A stretch of DNA of 64,000 nucleotides from Mortierella sp. BCC40632 (taxonomy: Eukaryota; Mortierellomycota; Mortierellomycetes; Mortierellales; Mortierellaceae). The notes below the pieces were generated by a model, which was not told the DNA's origin, did no database searches, and worked only from the letters and a program-made list of their open reading frames with translations. Made by a program: the position numbers and the translations under genes. Of this stretch, positions 21,235 through 32,485 are shown in pieces. The stretch spans positions 1-64,000 of the forward strand of contig WAEK01000039.1 in assembly GCA_011634665.1 (NCBI GenBank), read 5' to 3'. Each line of letters opens with the position of its first letter. Position 1 is the stretch's first letter.

Positions 21235-21790
21235 GCATCCACTCAACCGGGGGAGTCAGCCGTCTCTGCCATGCATAAATGCCGTCGGGGGTATCAGAAA
21301 ACTCTGCCATTCATCTACTCCGTCGGGGGAATCAGAAAACTCTGTCATGCATCTACTCAGTCAGGGAGTGAGCAGTCTCTGTCATACATCTACGCCGTCG
21401 GGGGAATCAGCCGTCTCTGTCATGCATCTACTCAGTCAGGGGAATCAGCAGTCCTTGTCATACATCTACGCCGTCGGGGGAATCAGCCGTCTCTGTCATG
21501 CATCTACTCAGTCAGGGGAGTGAGCAGTCCTTGTCATACATCTACGCCGTCGGGGGAATCAGCCGTCTCTGTCATGCATCTACTCAGTCGGGGAGTGAGC
21601 AGTCCTTGTCATACATCTACGCCGTCGGGGGAATCAGCCGTCTCTGTCATGCATCTACTCAGTCATGGGAGTGAGCAGTCTCTGTCATACATCTACGCCG
21701 TCGGGGGAATCAGCAGTTCTTGTCATACATCTACGCCGTCGGGGGAATCAGCCGTCTCTGTCATGCATCTACCCCGTCGGGGGAATCAAA
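21235..21790. repeat. 44-45 bp minisatellite in higher-order pairs
   Basis: Roughly 12-13 units of the type TCGGGGGAATCAGCCGTC-TCTGTCATGCATCTAC alternate between a 'TCAGTCAGGGGAGTGAGC' form and a 'GCCGTCGGGGGAATCAGC' form, giving a period of about 90 bp. Long open frames run through it but contain only repeat-encoded peptides (CHASTQSG, SYIYAVGG). It ends about 100 bp before the start codon of the next gene. Confidence 0.85.
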
Positions 21791-21891
21791 GGGAATCAGA
21801 CGTCTCTTGTTTTCGGATCGCAAGTCAGTCTGGGATTTTTCTTCGTTAAAAAGAGTCAATATCTGACATTAGCCAACTAGCTTTGACCAAA

Positions 21892-22530
21892 ATGTTCGCG
21901 ACACAAGAATCCAATCAATGTTTATGCTACGCTACCAACAAAAAATGCAATATTCACGTCTCTGCCGCTTTGGACCTCTTTGAACCCCTACAATATGAAG
22001 ATACTCCACAGATCCTATTCGAGTCAGTTAACCGTAGCGACAACAATCAAGATCTCCAGTTTACACAAGACGAAAACGAAAAATTAGGCGCCCTTTGGAG
22101 CATCCTATATTCTTCAGGCTTTCAAGACTGCACACAATATTACATCAAGTTCTGTTTAATCTTGGAATCAATGGACGACATTCCCGATGACATTAAAAAA
22201 TGCCTGAGCCTAATGGTTTATATTATCATTCAAAGGCACCAAGACTCAAGACTTCTACTGGACTGTTTAGAAGATAATTCGCCTCTATCTCGACAGAATT
22301 TAGCACAGTTTGCGGAAAGACTAGAGGTGATTACGAAGCTTTGCATAGAGTTCTGGACCTGGCTTAGCATAACTCATCCACTATTCTTACGGAAGCTGAA
22401 GCCAGTTCTAGAATACGACCATGAAGAGGTCAAGATTACTATTATCGTGTTGAAATATTTCAAAACTATGGGCTTAGATAGTGTTCTCTTTTTTCTTCAT
22501 AATTGGTCCAAATATTCCAACATTGATTAA
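21892..22530 (+). CDS. Hypothetical helical protein, about 212 aa
   Basis: ATG 21892 is the first true start. The protein has an N-terminal Cys-containing part (CLCYATNKKCNIHV) and a long helical C-terminal region rich in leucine (LLLDCLEDNSPLSRQNL, EFWTWLSITHPLFLRK). No family was recognised. The frame ends at 22530. Another frame remains open from there to about 22675, so a final intron may give a different C-terminus. The 3' end converges on the zinc-finger gene at 22605. Confidence 0.55.
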   Translation: MFATQESNQCLCYATNKKCNIHVSAALDLFEPLQYEDTPQILFESVNRSDNNQDLQFTQDENEKLGALWSILYSSGFQDCTQYYIKFCLILESMDDIPDDIKKCLSLMVYIIIQRHQDSRLLLDCLEDNSPLSRQNLAQFAERLEVITKLCIEFWTWLSITHPLFLRKLKPVLEYDHEEVKITIIVLKYFKTMGLDSVLFFLHNWSKYSNID

Positions 22531-22604
22531 AAGCAATCTTCTGTTCTACAAACTATACGAGTGGAGAACACGATTAGCCTGGATAGAAGCCAAGAAATTG
22601 AGCT

Positions 22605-23294
22605 TTATTTCTTTAGCTTATGAAGATCGCCCTGTATCTTTCGTAAGTCTCTTTGAATTCGGATTAGATGGTCATTGAGAGATTCTACGTTATCATATAA
22701 GGACTTTATCTGTTGTTCACGAAGGCACAATTCCTCATTCTCAATGCCACTTCTTTCTTCAATAAGCTCGTCTGTATCTTCCTCAGGATCAAGCTCTGAT
22801 GTACCTTCTTCAGGATCGAGCTCTTCTGCATCTTCCTCGGGGTTCAACTCATCTGCATCTTCCTCGAAATCACTCGAAGTCTTCTTTGAGTCATCAACCT
22901 GAGCATCTCTAGCCTGTCTAATAGGACCACTCTTCTTTTTGGATGTAGGAATGGTAATAATTGTAGTTCTGTTAGAGAGCAATAGTCTCTCGTGAGCCAA
23001 TCTGGCCATGACAAAGCAGGGATGCCGCCTAGTTTTACCCTCCGATCCCTTCACATGAGTCTTGAAACTTGCACAGGAATTGAAAATAGATCCACATTCG
23101 CACACAAAATTGTAGTTTCTTGAAGGATCGCGTAAAGAGCTGAACGTCACACCATTCAGTCCAAAAATGCAGGGAGAGTCGCTTTCACCGTGAAACTTTG
23201 ATAAATGCCTCTTGTCATCTCGACTAAGAGAATTCTTGTCTTTTCCAAGGAGTCCCTTGTTGCATTCGTGCAAAAAACATTTAATCTTTGGCAT
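22605..23294 (-). CDS. C2H2-like zinc-finger protein with acidic repeats
   Basis: ATG 23294, 229 aa, single exon. The N-terminal half carries Cys/His sites, CFLHEC...HLSKFH and CECGSIFNSCASFKTH, matching the layout of the protein at 32486-32947 (CSYFFC...HVTRYH and CACNTTLSLRSSVKRH). A basic linker (TSKKKSG) follows, then four short acidic repeats of the type ELDPEEDTDEL, then a helical C-terminus with heptads. The likely role is a nuclear DNA- or chromatin-binding factor, by analogy with C2H2 proteins. No named family was recognised. The acidic repeats vary and probably expand by replication slippage. Confidence 0.65.
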   Translation of the reverse strand: MPKIKCFLHECNKGLLGKDKNSLSRDDKRHLSKFHGESDSPCIFGLNGVTFSSLRDPSRNYNFVCECGSIFNSCASFKTHVKGSEGKTRRHPCFVMARLAHERLLLSNRTTIITIPTSKKKSGPIRQARDAQVDDSKKTSSDFEEDADELNPEEDAEELDPEEGTSELDPEEDTDELIEERSGIENEELCLREQQIKSLYDNVESLNDHLIRIQRDLRKIQGDLHKLKK

Positions 23295-23399
23295 GGAGTG
23301 GATGAAGGAAAGAGAGAACACGTCACGACTTCGCTTAAACAGAGGGAAATGGCTTGTTGCCCAGCATTAAATTGCTGCAAAATTTCCTTGTGTGACAGC

Positions 23400-24790
23400 A
23401 GAAGTGTAAGCAGAGAGAGCCAAGAGAGGACAGACAGCGACAGGGGGGTGATAAAGGGCGACAGAGGGAGGAGAAAGGCGACAGGAGGGAAGAAACAGCG
23501 ACAGGGAAAAAGTGTTAGCAGAGTGTTAGCAGAAGTGTTAGCAGAAGTGTTAGCAGAAGTGTTAGCAGAGAGAACAAAGGGGGGACAAACAGCGACAGGG
23601 GGGTGGTAAAGGGCGACGGAGGGAGGAGAAACGACAGGAGGGGAAGAAAAGCCAGCGACAGGGTGGTGTCAGTTAAGCTGAAAAAAAGAAAATAAGGAAA
23701 GGTTAGAAGAAGAAACCAAAAAAAAAAGGGAACAAAGGGAAAAACGGGGGGGGATCAAGCCACGGCGAGAGGGATGATGACTGGACGATGATGGAAAAAA
23801 ATGATCGATGAAAGTGTCTTGAAGCGTCAGTTAAGTCAGCTTTCAAAAGCAGTTGAAGAGGAAGTCAAGATAAAAAAAAAACAAAAAACCAAAAGGGGGG
23901 ATCTCAAAATGATCTGAGTGGATGAAAATCTCGGGAGATGAAAAAAACAGCGAAAAGTGGCGCCGTCAGCGAAGAGAGGAAGGTTAGCCGAAAAACTTGT
24001 CAGAAAAAAAGCTCAAGAAAAAAAAAAAAAAAAAAGGGGATGATAAAATGATGGAGATGGGACCAAAAAGATGGATAGATGATCTCACGAGGAAAAGCAG
24101 TTGGAAGAAGGGCAGCTTTAAATAGTTAAGATAAAACCAATGACCCAAAAACCAGGGGATGGCAATGGAACGATGATGATGATGGAAAAAAACAACGATC
24201 CAGCGTCTTGCGCAAGCTCTTTCGAAAATAATGGCGTCAAAGATATTAAAACCAGAGGGGGGACCCAAAAGGGGAAGGATGGCAAAAATGGGCGAAAGAA
24301 AAGGGTCTTTCGAAAGAGTGGCGCCGTTTCAAAAAAGTCTGAAGAGGAAAAGTGGAAAAGATATTGAACCAAAGGAAATGAAAAAAAAATCAATTGGGAG
24401 GAAGATCCGATGAGGATGACAGGAGGCGAAAAGATGGAAAAAGGAAGGGAAAAGAAGAGAAAAAGGTTTAAAAGCCAAGTCAAAGAAAGAAGATAGAAGA
24501 GAAAAAGGGGGGAAAAACAGCGAGGGGGGTTTAAAAAGGGCGATCTGGAGGGAGAGGAGAAAGCCACGACAGGAGGAAAAAAAATGACAGGGAAAAAAGT
24601 GTTAGCAGAGTGTTAGCAGAGTGTTAGCAGAGAGAAAACGACAGGGGGAATGATAAAGGGCGACAAAGGGAGGAGAAAGGCGACAGGAGGGAAGAAACAG
24701 CGACAGGGAAAAAGTGTTAGCAGAACTGTTAACAGAGATGAAAACAGAGACAGGGAAAAGAAGAATAGCGACAGGATGAAAGAAACAGTT
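23400..24790. repeat. Minisatellite family B (CGACAGGG / GTGTTAGCAG)
   Basis: Two dense copies, at about 23400-23670 and 24530-24790, share the modules GTGTTAGCAGAA, AGCGACAGGG, TAAAGGGCGACAGAGG, GAGGAGAAAGGCGACAGG and AGGGAAGAAACAGCGA. Between them lies purine-rich, A-run-laden sequence with no supported gene; the frames there are low-complexity. Related copies occur at 27.34-27.44, 29.32-29.64 and 35.73-36.44 kb, always between genes. Confidence 0.8.
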
Positions 24791-24791
24791 T

Positions 24792-27342
24792 TTATTTCAT
24801 CTCATTTACAAAAATATTTATCAGCTTTTTGCAGTTCTGAAGATCATTTTCAAGCTTTTGAAAACAATCCAAGAGCATTTTTTTAGTAACAGCGATTTCG
24901 TCATTGTCCTCCGAGTCGGAAATTGTTCGTTTTTTGGATATTTTTTCAAATAACTTGGGGATTGGGAAGCAGTCTGATACAGATCCCATATTTCTTGAAT
25001 CGGCTGCTGGGTTCCCACTAAATCCAAAGCTTTCAGTCAACACGGGCCTTTGTTGAGAAGGATTCTTGCACAATGAACAATCACAATCATTGGTGCAACG
25101 AGGACACTCGAACTCAAATCTTGGGTCTTGAACAATGTTACTCCAAATCTTACCAAAGTTGGTAAAAAGACAGCGTTCGCAAAATTGGAGCATACACTTT
25201 CGACGGCGTTTTGAGACACTCGCGTGAGTACGAGAGCATGACAACGTAAGAATGCTCATATTCTTCTTGCTGCATCTATGGCATGTGAGCTGGATTGTAA
25301 TTTGAGTAAAAAATGATGTCTTTCTGGCTTTCTGACTCATTCAAGCTTATCATTTTTAGAAAGGTTAACCTTACCTTTGATGTAGATTGGAAGTTATGAG
25401 AAAGTATAAGAAGCCTCAGATACGACAAAGATGCTGAAGAATGAGGCTCTTCTCGTGAGGTGGACCTAGTTCAAATTTGTGTAAGTTCTTTGTAGAAGCA
25501 GCTCAGAAGGTAGTACCTCAAGATATAAAGTAGAAAAAAAATATTACCTTGCTCTCCATTTGTTCCTTATTTTTTCCCTGCGATTCTCTTTCAGCAAATG
25601 TGCATTCCATGCTGTCACTGCGTCATCATAAATTCGGCACAGAGACTTCATGGAATACATCTCTGTCATTTGGATTGTTGTTGCCCTGTGTTTGCATCCA
25701 CGTCCTTGTCCAAAGCACTGAAGGCAAATGGTGTACTCTAATCCATCCTTGATACAACTGCCGCAAACGAGGTGTCTGTTGAAAATGCTCCCATGGCAAA
25801 AGTCGCATTGGATTGCATTCAATAGTCCGGCATCCGAAGATAATGGTGGGGTGAACTCGGTGTTTCTTGGAATACGGAATTTGGAGTCCAACATTAAAGA
25901 GTCAAAGTTGATCCACTCATCCAACAAAATGTCCTCATACAATTTCAAAAGCGAGTTAAACGAACACAAGATACTGTTCTTTGAATACTCCTTGCAATTT
26001 TGATCTCCGTTTAAAATCGCTGTGAAGCCCTCCAAAGCAGCTTTTGTTGTCAGTTTTGTATCGAAAATTTCTGATCGGAATATCCTGTCATTGCAGAAGA
26101 ACAAAAATATTCAACATCTTGACTCAATGAGAGAAAACACAAAGAAACCAAGGATACAACATTCTTACTTTCTATAAGACGGAACAACATCATTCACAGC
26201 GATTTCAAGAGACTTTGGCGTGATTAAATTCCAAGCTATTTTGATCGATGTATCTCCCTTAATAAAAAAAAGAGAGTAAGATCTCATGAAAGTAGACTAC
26301 CAATCGCGAAAGGACATGTCCCCATAGCCAAATGAAAAAATAATCATGTAACTTACCAAATTGACTACTTGATGAAAACACATGGACGGAATGAACACAA
26401 GATCCCCAGGGTTTTGCTTTACAACGTAAATAGGGAAATCGGCTCTTACAAGATCATCTGGATATACTAAGGCACTCTCATGTTGAAGATTCATATTTTT
26501 AGACTTTAACATCTCATCCAACTTGGGACCATCGTCTGGCATAACTATGAGCCAAATTGCTGAAGAGTCACTCTCCGCATGAACCATAAGATTTAGGGCT
26601 TGTGTCGCGCAGACGTCCTGGTGCATAGGAGTCCTAAAAGTGAAAAAATACGACTGTCAATACGCCAGTTTGTCGCTCAGATAATAATCTGCCAGACTAA
26701 TTACCTTGAACCACCGTGTCCAATAAAGACCAAAAGATTTTCCGGTGCAGACTCCCCTACAAATGTGTCTTTCAAAAAAATATCAGCGAAGTCCAGATTG
26801 TATATCGAGCAAGAATAAAGACACAAAAACTAAGCATACTCAGGTCATTGCTGCCAAATTGCCGAAGGGCTGTGGGAACAACTCTTGACATTATTGTGTC
26901 TCGCCACTCATCTGGGCAAGGAAGATCTCTTGCATACTGGACTTCCTCCATAGATTGGTTGTTGCGGCCCTGCTCAATGATTGTTTTGTAATCTGATATA
27001 GACATCGGATATTCATTATTTTCTCTATCGTAGCAAACAATCTCTAAAAGCTTAGTTAGTTCCAGGAGGGAGAGAGATAGCTCACATAACTGGGAGACTC
27101 ATGAGGCTGCTCTTACCTTGAGATATTGAATTATCTTGAAAATACTGAAATGTAAAATCCTCTTTTACCCACCCCTCACATTGTGTGAAGTCTCTGAAGA
27201 CAACAGGAGTAGATTCATCTAAACACACGGCACTGGTATTCAAGGGATCAATCTCCACGATCTTCACACTCGTGAATGGGGGACCACGGGAAATGAGATC
27301 ATGGTAATTAAAGGATTCTGACATGCGAAAAGGGTCGTCCAT
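24792..27342 (-). CDS. Second JmjC / zf-4CXXC_R1 protein
   Basis: Eight exons join in phase (27342-27117, 27043-26840, 26768-26705, 26633-26357, 26257-26169, 26084-25548, 25465-25375, 25289-24792), giving 661 aa. Four internal exons have exactly the same length as in the gene at 13.0 kb (64, 277, 89 and 91 bp), so the two are clear paralogues. The JmjC iron site is kept, with HQD in TPMHQDVCAT and the distal histidine in MCFHQVVNL. The middle has DFCHGSIFNRHLVC and CLQCF. The C-terminal zinc finger has CHRCSKK, FCERC and CPRCTNDCDCSLC. The likely role is an Fe(II)/2-oxoglutarate histone demethylase. All introns here look canonical, unlike the GC-AG intron of the other copy. Copies of repeat family B lie on both sides. 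Confidence 0.88.
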
Positions 27343-28260
27343 GATCACGAAAGGGAGAGACAGGGGGACAGGCACCCAGGAGAAAATAGCGATAAGAGAG
27401 AAGAAAACAGCGACAGGGGAATGGACGGAAGCCTTTTATCGAGAAAAACTTGCAGAGGGAGCCTCAAAACACAGGGGGATCCATTCAACAAAGGCAGGGA
27501 GCCAAAAATCCATCAAAGTGAGGGATTTTGAGAGCAAGGATACCTCATGCAGGTGAGAGATTTTTTGGGGCAGAACAGAGAGGGATCCATCTAAGACAGG
27601 CAGGGATCCAAAGATGCATGAGAGTGAGGGATTTTTGAGAGCAAGGATACCTCATGCAGGTGAGGGATTTTTTGGGGCAGAACAGAGAGGGATCCATCCA
27701 ACACAGGCAGGGATCCAAGGATGCCTGAGAGTGAGGGGCAAGTATTCCTCCGAAGTCTGACATGAAGGAGAAGGATTTTTTTGGGCAGGACAGAGAGGGA
27801 TCCATCTAAGACAGGCAGGGATCCAAAGATGCATGAGAGTGAGGGATTTTTGAGAGCAAGGATACCTCATGCAGGTGAGGGATTTTTTGGGGCAGAACAG
27901 AGAGGGATCCATCCAACACAGGCAGGGATCCAAAGATGCATGAAAGTGAGGGATTTTTGAGAGCTTTATGCGGGTGAGGTATTTTTTGAGGCAAATTTGC
28001 TGAGGGAGCCTCGAATCATAGAGGGATCCATCCAACGCAGGCAGGGAGCCAAAGATACTTGAAAGAGAGGGGCAAGTGCGGAATAGAATGTAAACCTAAT
28101 TCCTCCAAGGGTAGGGTATCACCTGCGGCCGAGGGATTTTTTTAGAGGCAGATTTGCTGGGGGACCCATTCAACAGGTCGGGGGACCAAGGATGCATGAA
28201 AGTGAGGGCAAGTGTTCCTCAGAGACTCCAGGCGAGGGGTAGATTTGGAGAGGGAGCCTC
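27335..28260. repeat. Minisatellite family C, first block (with a short family B piece)
   Basis: A family B fragment occupies about 27335-27440. From about 27480 on, units built of GAGGGATCCATCCAACACAGG, CAGGGATCCAAAGATGCATGA, GAGTGAGGGATTTTTGAGAG, GCAAGGATACCTCATGCAGG and TGAGGGATTTTTTGGGGCAG repeat with a period of about 110-160 bp. Minus-strand open frames across it (WIPACLRWIPLC, CPKKSL) are repeat by-products. Confidence 0.85.
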
Positions 28261-28393
28261 AAAACGCAAGATGGGGGACCAAAGCGAAAAGAAAGAGCCA
28301 GGAGAAATGACAGAATCATGCCTTTTCCTTCATCCTAATCAAGCTCAGATCTTTTCAACTTTCCCATTGTCAAACAAATCCTTCCATCTCTAA

Positions 28394-29196
28394 ATGTCTG
28401 CCAACCATCAGCAAAAAGGGAGAACCTCCAAGCTTCGTACAGTTGATCAGCTCAAGACTAAAATCTTTTGCGACTTTATTGGTGAGGTAAGAGAATGAAA
28501 TACTTTGTTTCCTTTTCTAGAATTAAACTTAGTTTATTAACAACAAGTTCTGAACAGGTCTGCTATCTGAAAAGGAGCGAGGACGGGCGCTTTACGTCCA
28601 TAATCATGACTGACTATTCGGAGCACCCACTATTGCCACTGAAAGAAGGCTCTGGAGCTCCCAAGGGACGATACTCCATTTCTGTCACACTTTGGGGCAA
28701 CTTTTCCAAGGTGGCATCAGAAATGGACATTCGAGTCGGATATTTCCTGTATTTGAAGAATCTTAAAGTAAAGCTCGATCGAAATGGTGTTATCGAATTA
28801 AGCATGGATAACCATGGATATAAGCAAGTCGACCCAATTGTAATTCTTGACCCAATGGACAAAGTTTTAAGAAAACTCAAGGAGTAAGTATTTGTGCAAG
28901 TAATTTGTTTATGTATCACCTTGCTTCCTTTACTTTGTCTAAAGTATACTGATCGATTAAACTGGAATAGCCGTATGGTTTCCTACATTACTGAGTCGGA
29001 CGAATGCTTGATAAGTCAGTCAAATCAAACAGCCACGAGGATGCAAGAAACAAAACTAGCAGAAAGTATGCTTTCTTCAAAGTTGACACCAAGCTTAGGC
29101 AAACGACATTGCCCAGCTACTACCCTAGCAAATCAGGAAGTTGAAAAAGAGAAGAGTCAAATTCTAGATATCAAAAAAAAAAAAAAAAAAAGTTAG
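28394..29196 (+). CDS. POT1-like (Telo_bind-type) OB-fold protein
   Basis: Three exons in phase (28394-28486, 28558-28883, 28971-29196) give 214 aa. Residues about 22-125 read like the first OB fold of POT1/telomere end-binding proteins: a FCDFIGEVCYLKRS strand, GRFTSIIMTDY, a long loop, YSISVTLWGNF, then RVGYFLYLKNLKVKLD and GVIELSMDN. In POT1 this domain grips single-stranded telomeric DNA. The second OB fold and the TPP1-binding part are absent, so the protein is about a third to a half of full-length POT1. The tail ends in a poly-lysine run encoded by about 18 A. It could be a genuine telomere protein, a shortened paralogue, or an unrelated ssDNA-binding OB protein. Assignment is by pattern reading only. 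Confidence 0.65.
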
Positions 29197-29700
29197 GAGA
29201 CAAAAAAAAAGACCCTTGTTTAGCGGCAGAGGTGATAGTTCTATCAGATTAAAGACTCAATAAATCTTGGACACCAATGAGACTTTTGAGAATTGAAGTT
29301 TAGGAGGAAAAGTCAATGTCGGTTTTCAAAGGAGAAAGACAAAGAAACTGAGGTGCTTTTGAAGAGTTATCAAAGGGGGCAATTAAAGAGGAAGCGACAA
29401 AATTAAAAACTGCGACGGAGAAATCACTGCTTTAGTATAGTGTAGAACAAGGGGGCAAGAAAAAAGAAAGTGACAGAGAGAAGAAAAGAGCGACAGAATT
29501 AAAGAAACTGCGACGGAGATAGTGAAACAGCGACAGAGAACCGCAGCGTTAGCTGATTAGCACAAGGAGCAAGAGAAAAAAAACAGTAACAGAGAGATAG
29601 AAGCAGCAACAGAGAGAAAAAAACAGCGACAGGACAAGTATTAGTCGGGAAATGCTTGGGGGTGTGAATCTTTAATAAAGACTTGATATGAAAATTCTCA
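29197..29700. repeat. Intergenic with minisatellite family B copy
   Basis: From about 29320 to 29640 the modules GTGACAGAGAGAAG, AACTGCGACGGAG and AACAGCGACAGG recur. No gene was seen. The copy is looser than those at 23.4 and 36.3 kb. Confidence 0.6.
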
Positions 29701-29703
29701 CGA

Positions 29704-30282
29704 CTACATGTCTTCGATGAGATTAGCCATTTCGTGAAGATGCTCAACTACGCGTTTGCCATATGAGTTAACAACTTCGTGGTAAGAGCACATCTCTATC
29801 TTGGCAATTTCTTGCAAACGAGCTCTCTCCTTTTTCCTGAATTCTTTGGCGTATGCAGAGTTTGGGTTACGATAGCAGATCTGCAGTCGTGTCAGGTTTA
29901 GGCGATTGGAGATATCAACGAGCGTATGGTGGAGATCCTCAAATTTTGCTTTGTCGTAATTGCCCCCTGCTGTTAACAGATCTACTTTTTGACTTAGCAA
30001 CTTTTGCTCCAAAGCACAAAGGTTTGTCACATCATTTCCCAAATCCAGTTCGTTCGTCTTGGAGAGGCCGAAGAGATGGAAATCTCTATGATAATCCAGG
30101 ACTGTGGTGGGGTAATCAGGAGATGGGCAAGATTCTCTATCTCTCTCTGCCTTGGCTGAAGTTGATTGTGAATATCCAGACTGTTTGTCGTTTGGTAAAG
30201 AGTGGTTTGTTGTTGGACTTGAAGGCCCCGCAAAATCATTCCTTGGTTCGGGAGAAGGACTGTAAGACACCAAAGAAGACAT
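29704..30282 (-). CDS. Hypothetical protein, 192 aa
   Basis: Single exon from ATG 30282, with a TATA-like TTTATAAGGC about 35 bp upstream. The first 60 residues are rich in S and P and probably disordered (SYSPSPEPRND, GPSSPTTNHSLP). The rest is helical and charged, with LCALEQKLLSQKVDLL, KFEDLHHTLVDISNRL and EFRKKERARLQEIAKIE, suggesting a coiled coil. No family was recognised. It sits between copies of repeat families B and C and convergently faces the POT1-like gene. Confidence 0.55.
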   Translation of the reverse strand: MSSLVSYSPSPEPRNDFAGPSSPTTNHSLPNDKQSGYSQSTSAKAERDRESCPSPDYPTTVLDYHRDFHLFGLSKTNELDLGNDVTNLCALEQKLLSQKVDLLTAGGNYDKAKFEDLHHTLVDISNRLNLTRLQICYRNPNSAYAKEFRKKERARLQEIAKIEMCSYHEVVNSYGKRVVEHLHEMANLIEDM

Positions 30283-30419
30283 GTTGTGATTGTTGCTTGC
30301 AGAGAAGATGGGGCCTTCAGAGGTGCCTTATAAACAAAGATCCAATCCACTAAGAGAAGACGAAAAAATAGTCAAAGAGCAAGTGATGGAGGGAAGAGAT
30401 TTGACTGAAGTGAGAGGGA

Positions 30420-31790
30420 GCAGAGGGAACCATTCAACACAGTCAGGGAGCACGTATGCTTGAAAGTATGCTTGTGCGGCATAGAAAAAGACCTTCGCAC
30501 CAAGGATGCAAAGAGAGTCTCGAGAGACGGAGGGATCCATTCAACACAGGCAGGGAGCTAAGATACATGAAAGTGAGAGATTTTGAAAGCAAGGATACCT
30601 CATGCAGGTGAGGGATTTTGGGGCAGAACAGAGAGGGATCCATCCAACACAGGCAGGGATCCAAAGATGCATGAGAGAGAGTGAGGGGCAAGTATTCCTC
30701 CGAAGTCTGACATGAATGAAGGATTTTTTTTGGGCAGGACAGAGAGGGATCCATCCAACGCAGGCAGGGATCCAAGGATGCATGAAAGTGAATTATTTTT
30801 GAGAGCAAGGATACCTCATGCAGGTGAGAGATTTTTTTGGGGGCAGAACAGAGAGGGATCCATCCAACACAGGCAGGGATCCAAAGATGCATGAGAGAGA
30901 GTGAGGGGCAAGTATTCCTCCGAAGTCTGACATGAAGGAGAAGGATTTTTTTGGGCAGGACAGAGAGGGATCCATCCAACGCAGGCAGGGATCCAAGGAT
31001 GCATGAAAGTGAATTATTTTTGAGAGCAAGGATACCTCATGCAGGTGAGAGATTTTTTGGGGCAGAACAGAGAGGGATCCATCCAACACAGGCAGGGATC
31101 CAAAGATGCATGAGAGAGAGTGAGGGGCAAGTATTCCTCCGAAGTCTGACATGAAGGAGAAGGATTTTTTTGGGCAGGACAGAGAGGGATCCATCCAACA
31201 CAGGCAGGGATCCAAAGATGCATGAAAGTGAGGGATTTTTGAGAGCAAGGATACCTCATGCAGGTGAGAGATTTTTGGGGCAGAACAGAGAGGGATCCAT
31301 CCAACACAGGCAGGGATCCAAAGATGCATGAGAGTGAGGGGCAAGCATTCCTCCGAAGTCTGACATGAAGGAGAAGGATTTTTTGGGGCAGGACAGAGAG
31401 GGATCCATCCAACGCAGGCAGGGATCCAAGGGTGCATGAAAGTGAGGGATTTTTGAGAGCAAGGATACCTCATGCAGGTGAGAGATTTTTGGGGCAGAAC
31501 AGAGAGGGATCCATCCAACACAGGCAGGGATCCAAAGATGCATGAAAGTGAGGGATTTTTGAGAGCAAGGATACCTCATGCAGGTGAGAGATTTTTTGGG
31601 GCAGAACAGAGAGGGATCCATCCAACACAGGCAGGGATCCAAAGATGCATGAGAGTGAGGGGCAAGTATTCCTGACATGGAGGAGAAGGATTTTTTTGGG
31701 GTAGGACTACTGAGGGAGCTTCGAAACACAGAGGGATCCATCCAACACAGGCAGGGAGCTAAGAGTGCATGAAAGGGAGATTTCTGTTCC
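30420..31790. repeat. Minisatellite family C, second and largest block
   Basis: About ten units of the family described at 27.5 kb, in the same orientation. A higher-order pattern alternates a GATACCTCATGCAGGTGAG module with a CTCCGAAGTCTGACATGA module. Many copies are more than 95% alike by eye, so homogenisation is recent. The long minus-strand open frames here are not genes. Confidence 0.9.
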
Positions 31791-31944
31791 TAGAAAGCTG
31801 AACACAGAGGGCTCCAACTCCAACGGTAAGCTAACTTGGCATAATGTAGGCATCCTAGCTTGATTGACTTTACTTTTGTTCGAGAATAGCACATCAATAT
31901 AAACTCCCGAATAATCACTAATATTAGTCGAAGTTTAAACGACA

Positions 31945-32423
31945 ATGGCGGGGAATCCGGGCAACTCGAAACTTCTTTGTTGGTCGCCTATCCAGGACCA
32001 AACTGATGACAAGACCATCATTCCAAACGCCTCAAACTTGGAAGCAAAATCGCGCATCATTCATCAGGATTTGCGGTGCTTCCAACCAATTCCGAGATTA
32101 GTGAGAGACGAAAGACCAGTTTGGTCCCTCTGGGAGAATTCACAGGAAGAATACAAAACAGATGGCCTTCGAAAAGTATGGTTTCCTATCAATCCTGTTA
32201 CATCTGAAAGGACAATCACGAGAGATTCTTCACCAGAGAAGGAGCAGGTAATCAAAACGATGAAATTGCCAAAAATTGAACGCAAAGGGTTCTAAGTCGA
32301 TGACTTATAATTCAATCTTACTCACCATAGATCGGCGAAAGCGAGAGACTTTTCAAAAAAAGAAAAAGAGAAATTTCGCAACGAGACATCTCCACCACGT
32401 CTCCCCAGAAAGAGATCGTTTAG
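31945..32423 (+). CDS. Two-exon hypothetical nuclear-type protein, 131 aa
   Basis: A TATA box (ATATAAACTCC) lies about 55 bp before ATG 31945. Exon 1 (31945-32247) ends at GTAATC and exon 2 (32331-32423) follows an ACCATAG acceptor, in phase. Residues about 40-80 contain CFQPIPRLVRDERPVWSLW and LRKVWFPINP. The C-terminus has a KKRKR cluster that would serve as a nuclear localisation signal. No family was recognised. If the intron is retained, the frame ends 15 codons later without the basic cluster. Confidence 0.6.
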
Positions 32424-32485
32424 TTGCTAAGATTCTCGACCAAAAACTTTCAGTCCAATGAAAATGATTTTATTTCAAAGTTTGG

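Noticed and set aside
24118..24567. 149-codon minus-strand frame rich in F, L, S and P
   Set aside because: It lies opposite purine-rich low-complexity sequence, with no start context or domain.
30443..31741. Overlapping frames of 130-240 codons on the minus strand
   Set aside because: They contain only minisatellite family C peptides in three frames, so they are not genes.
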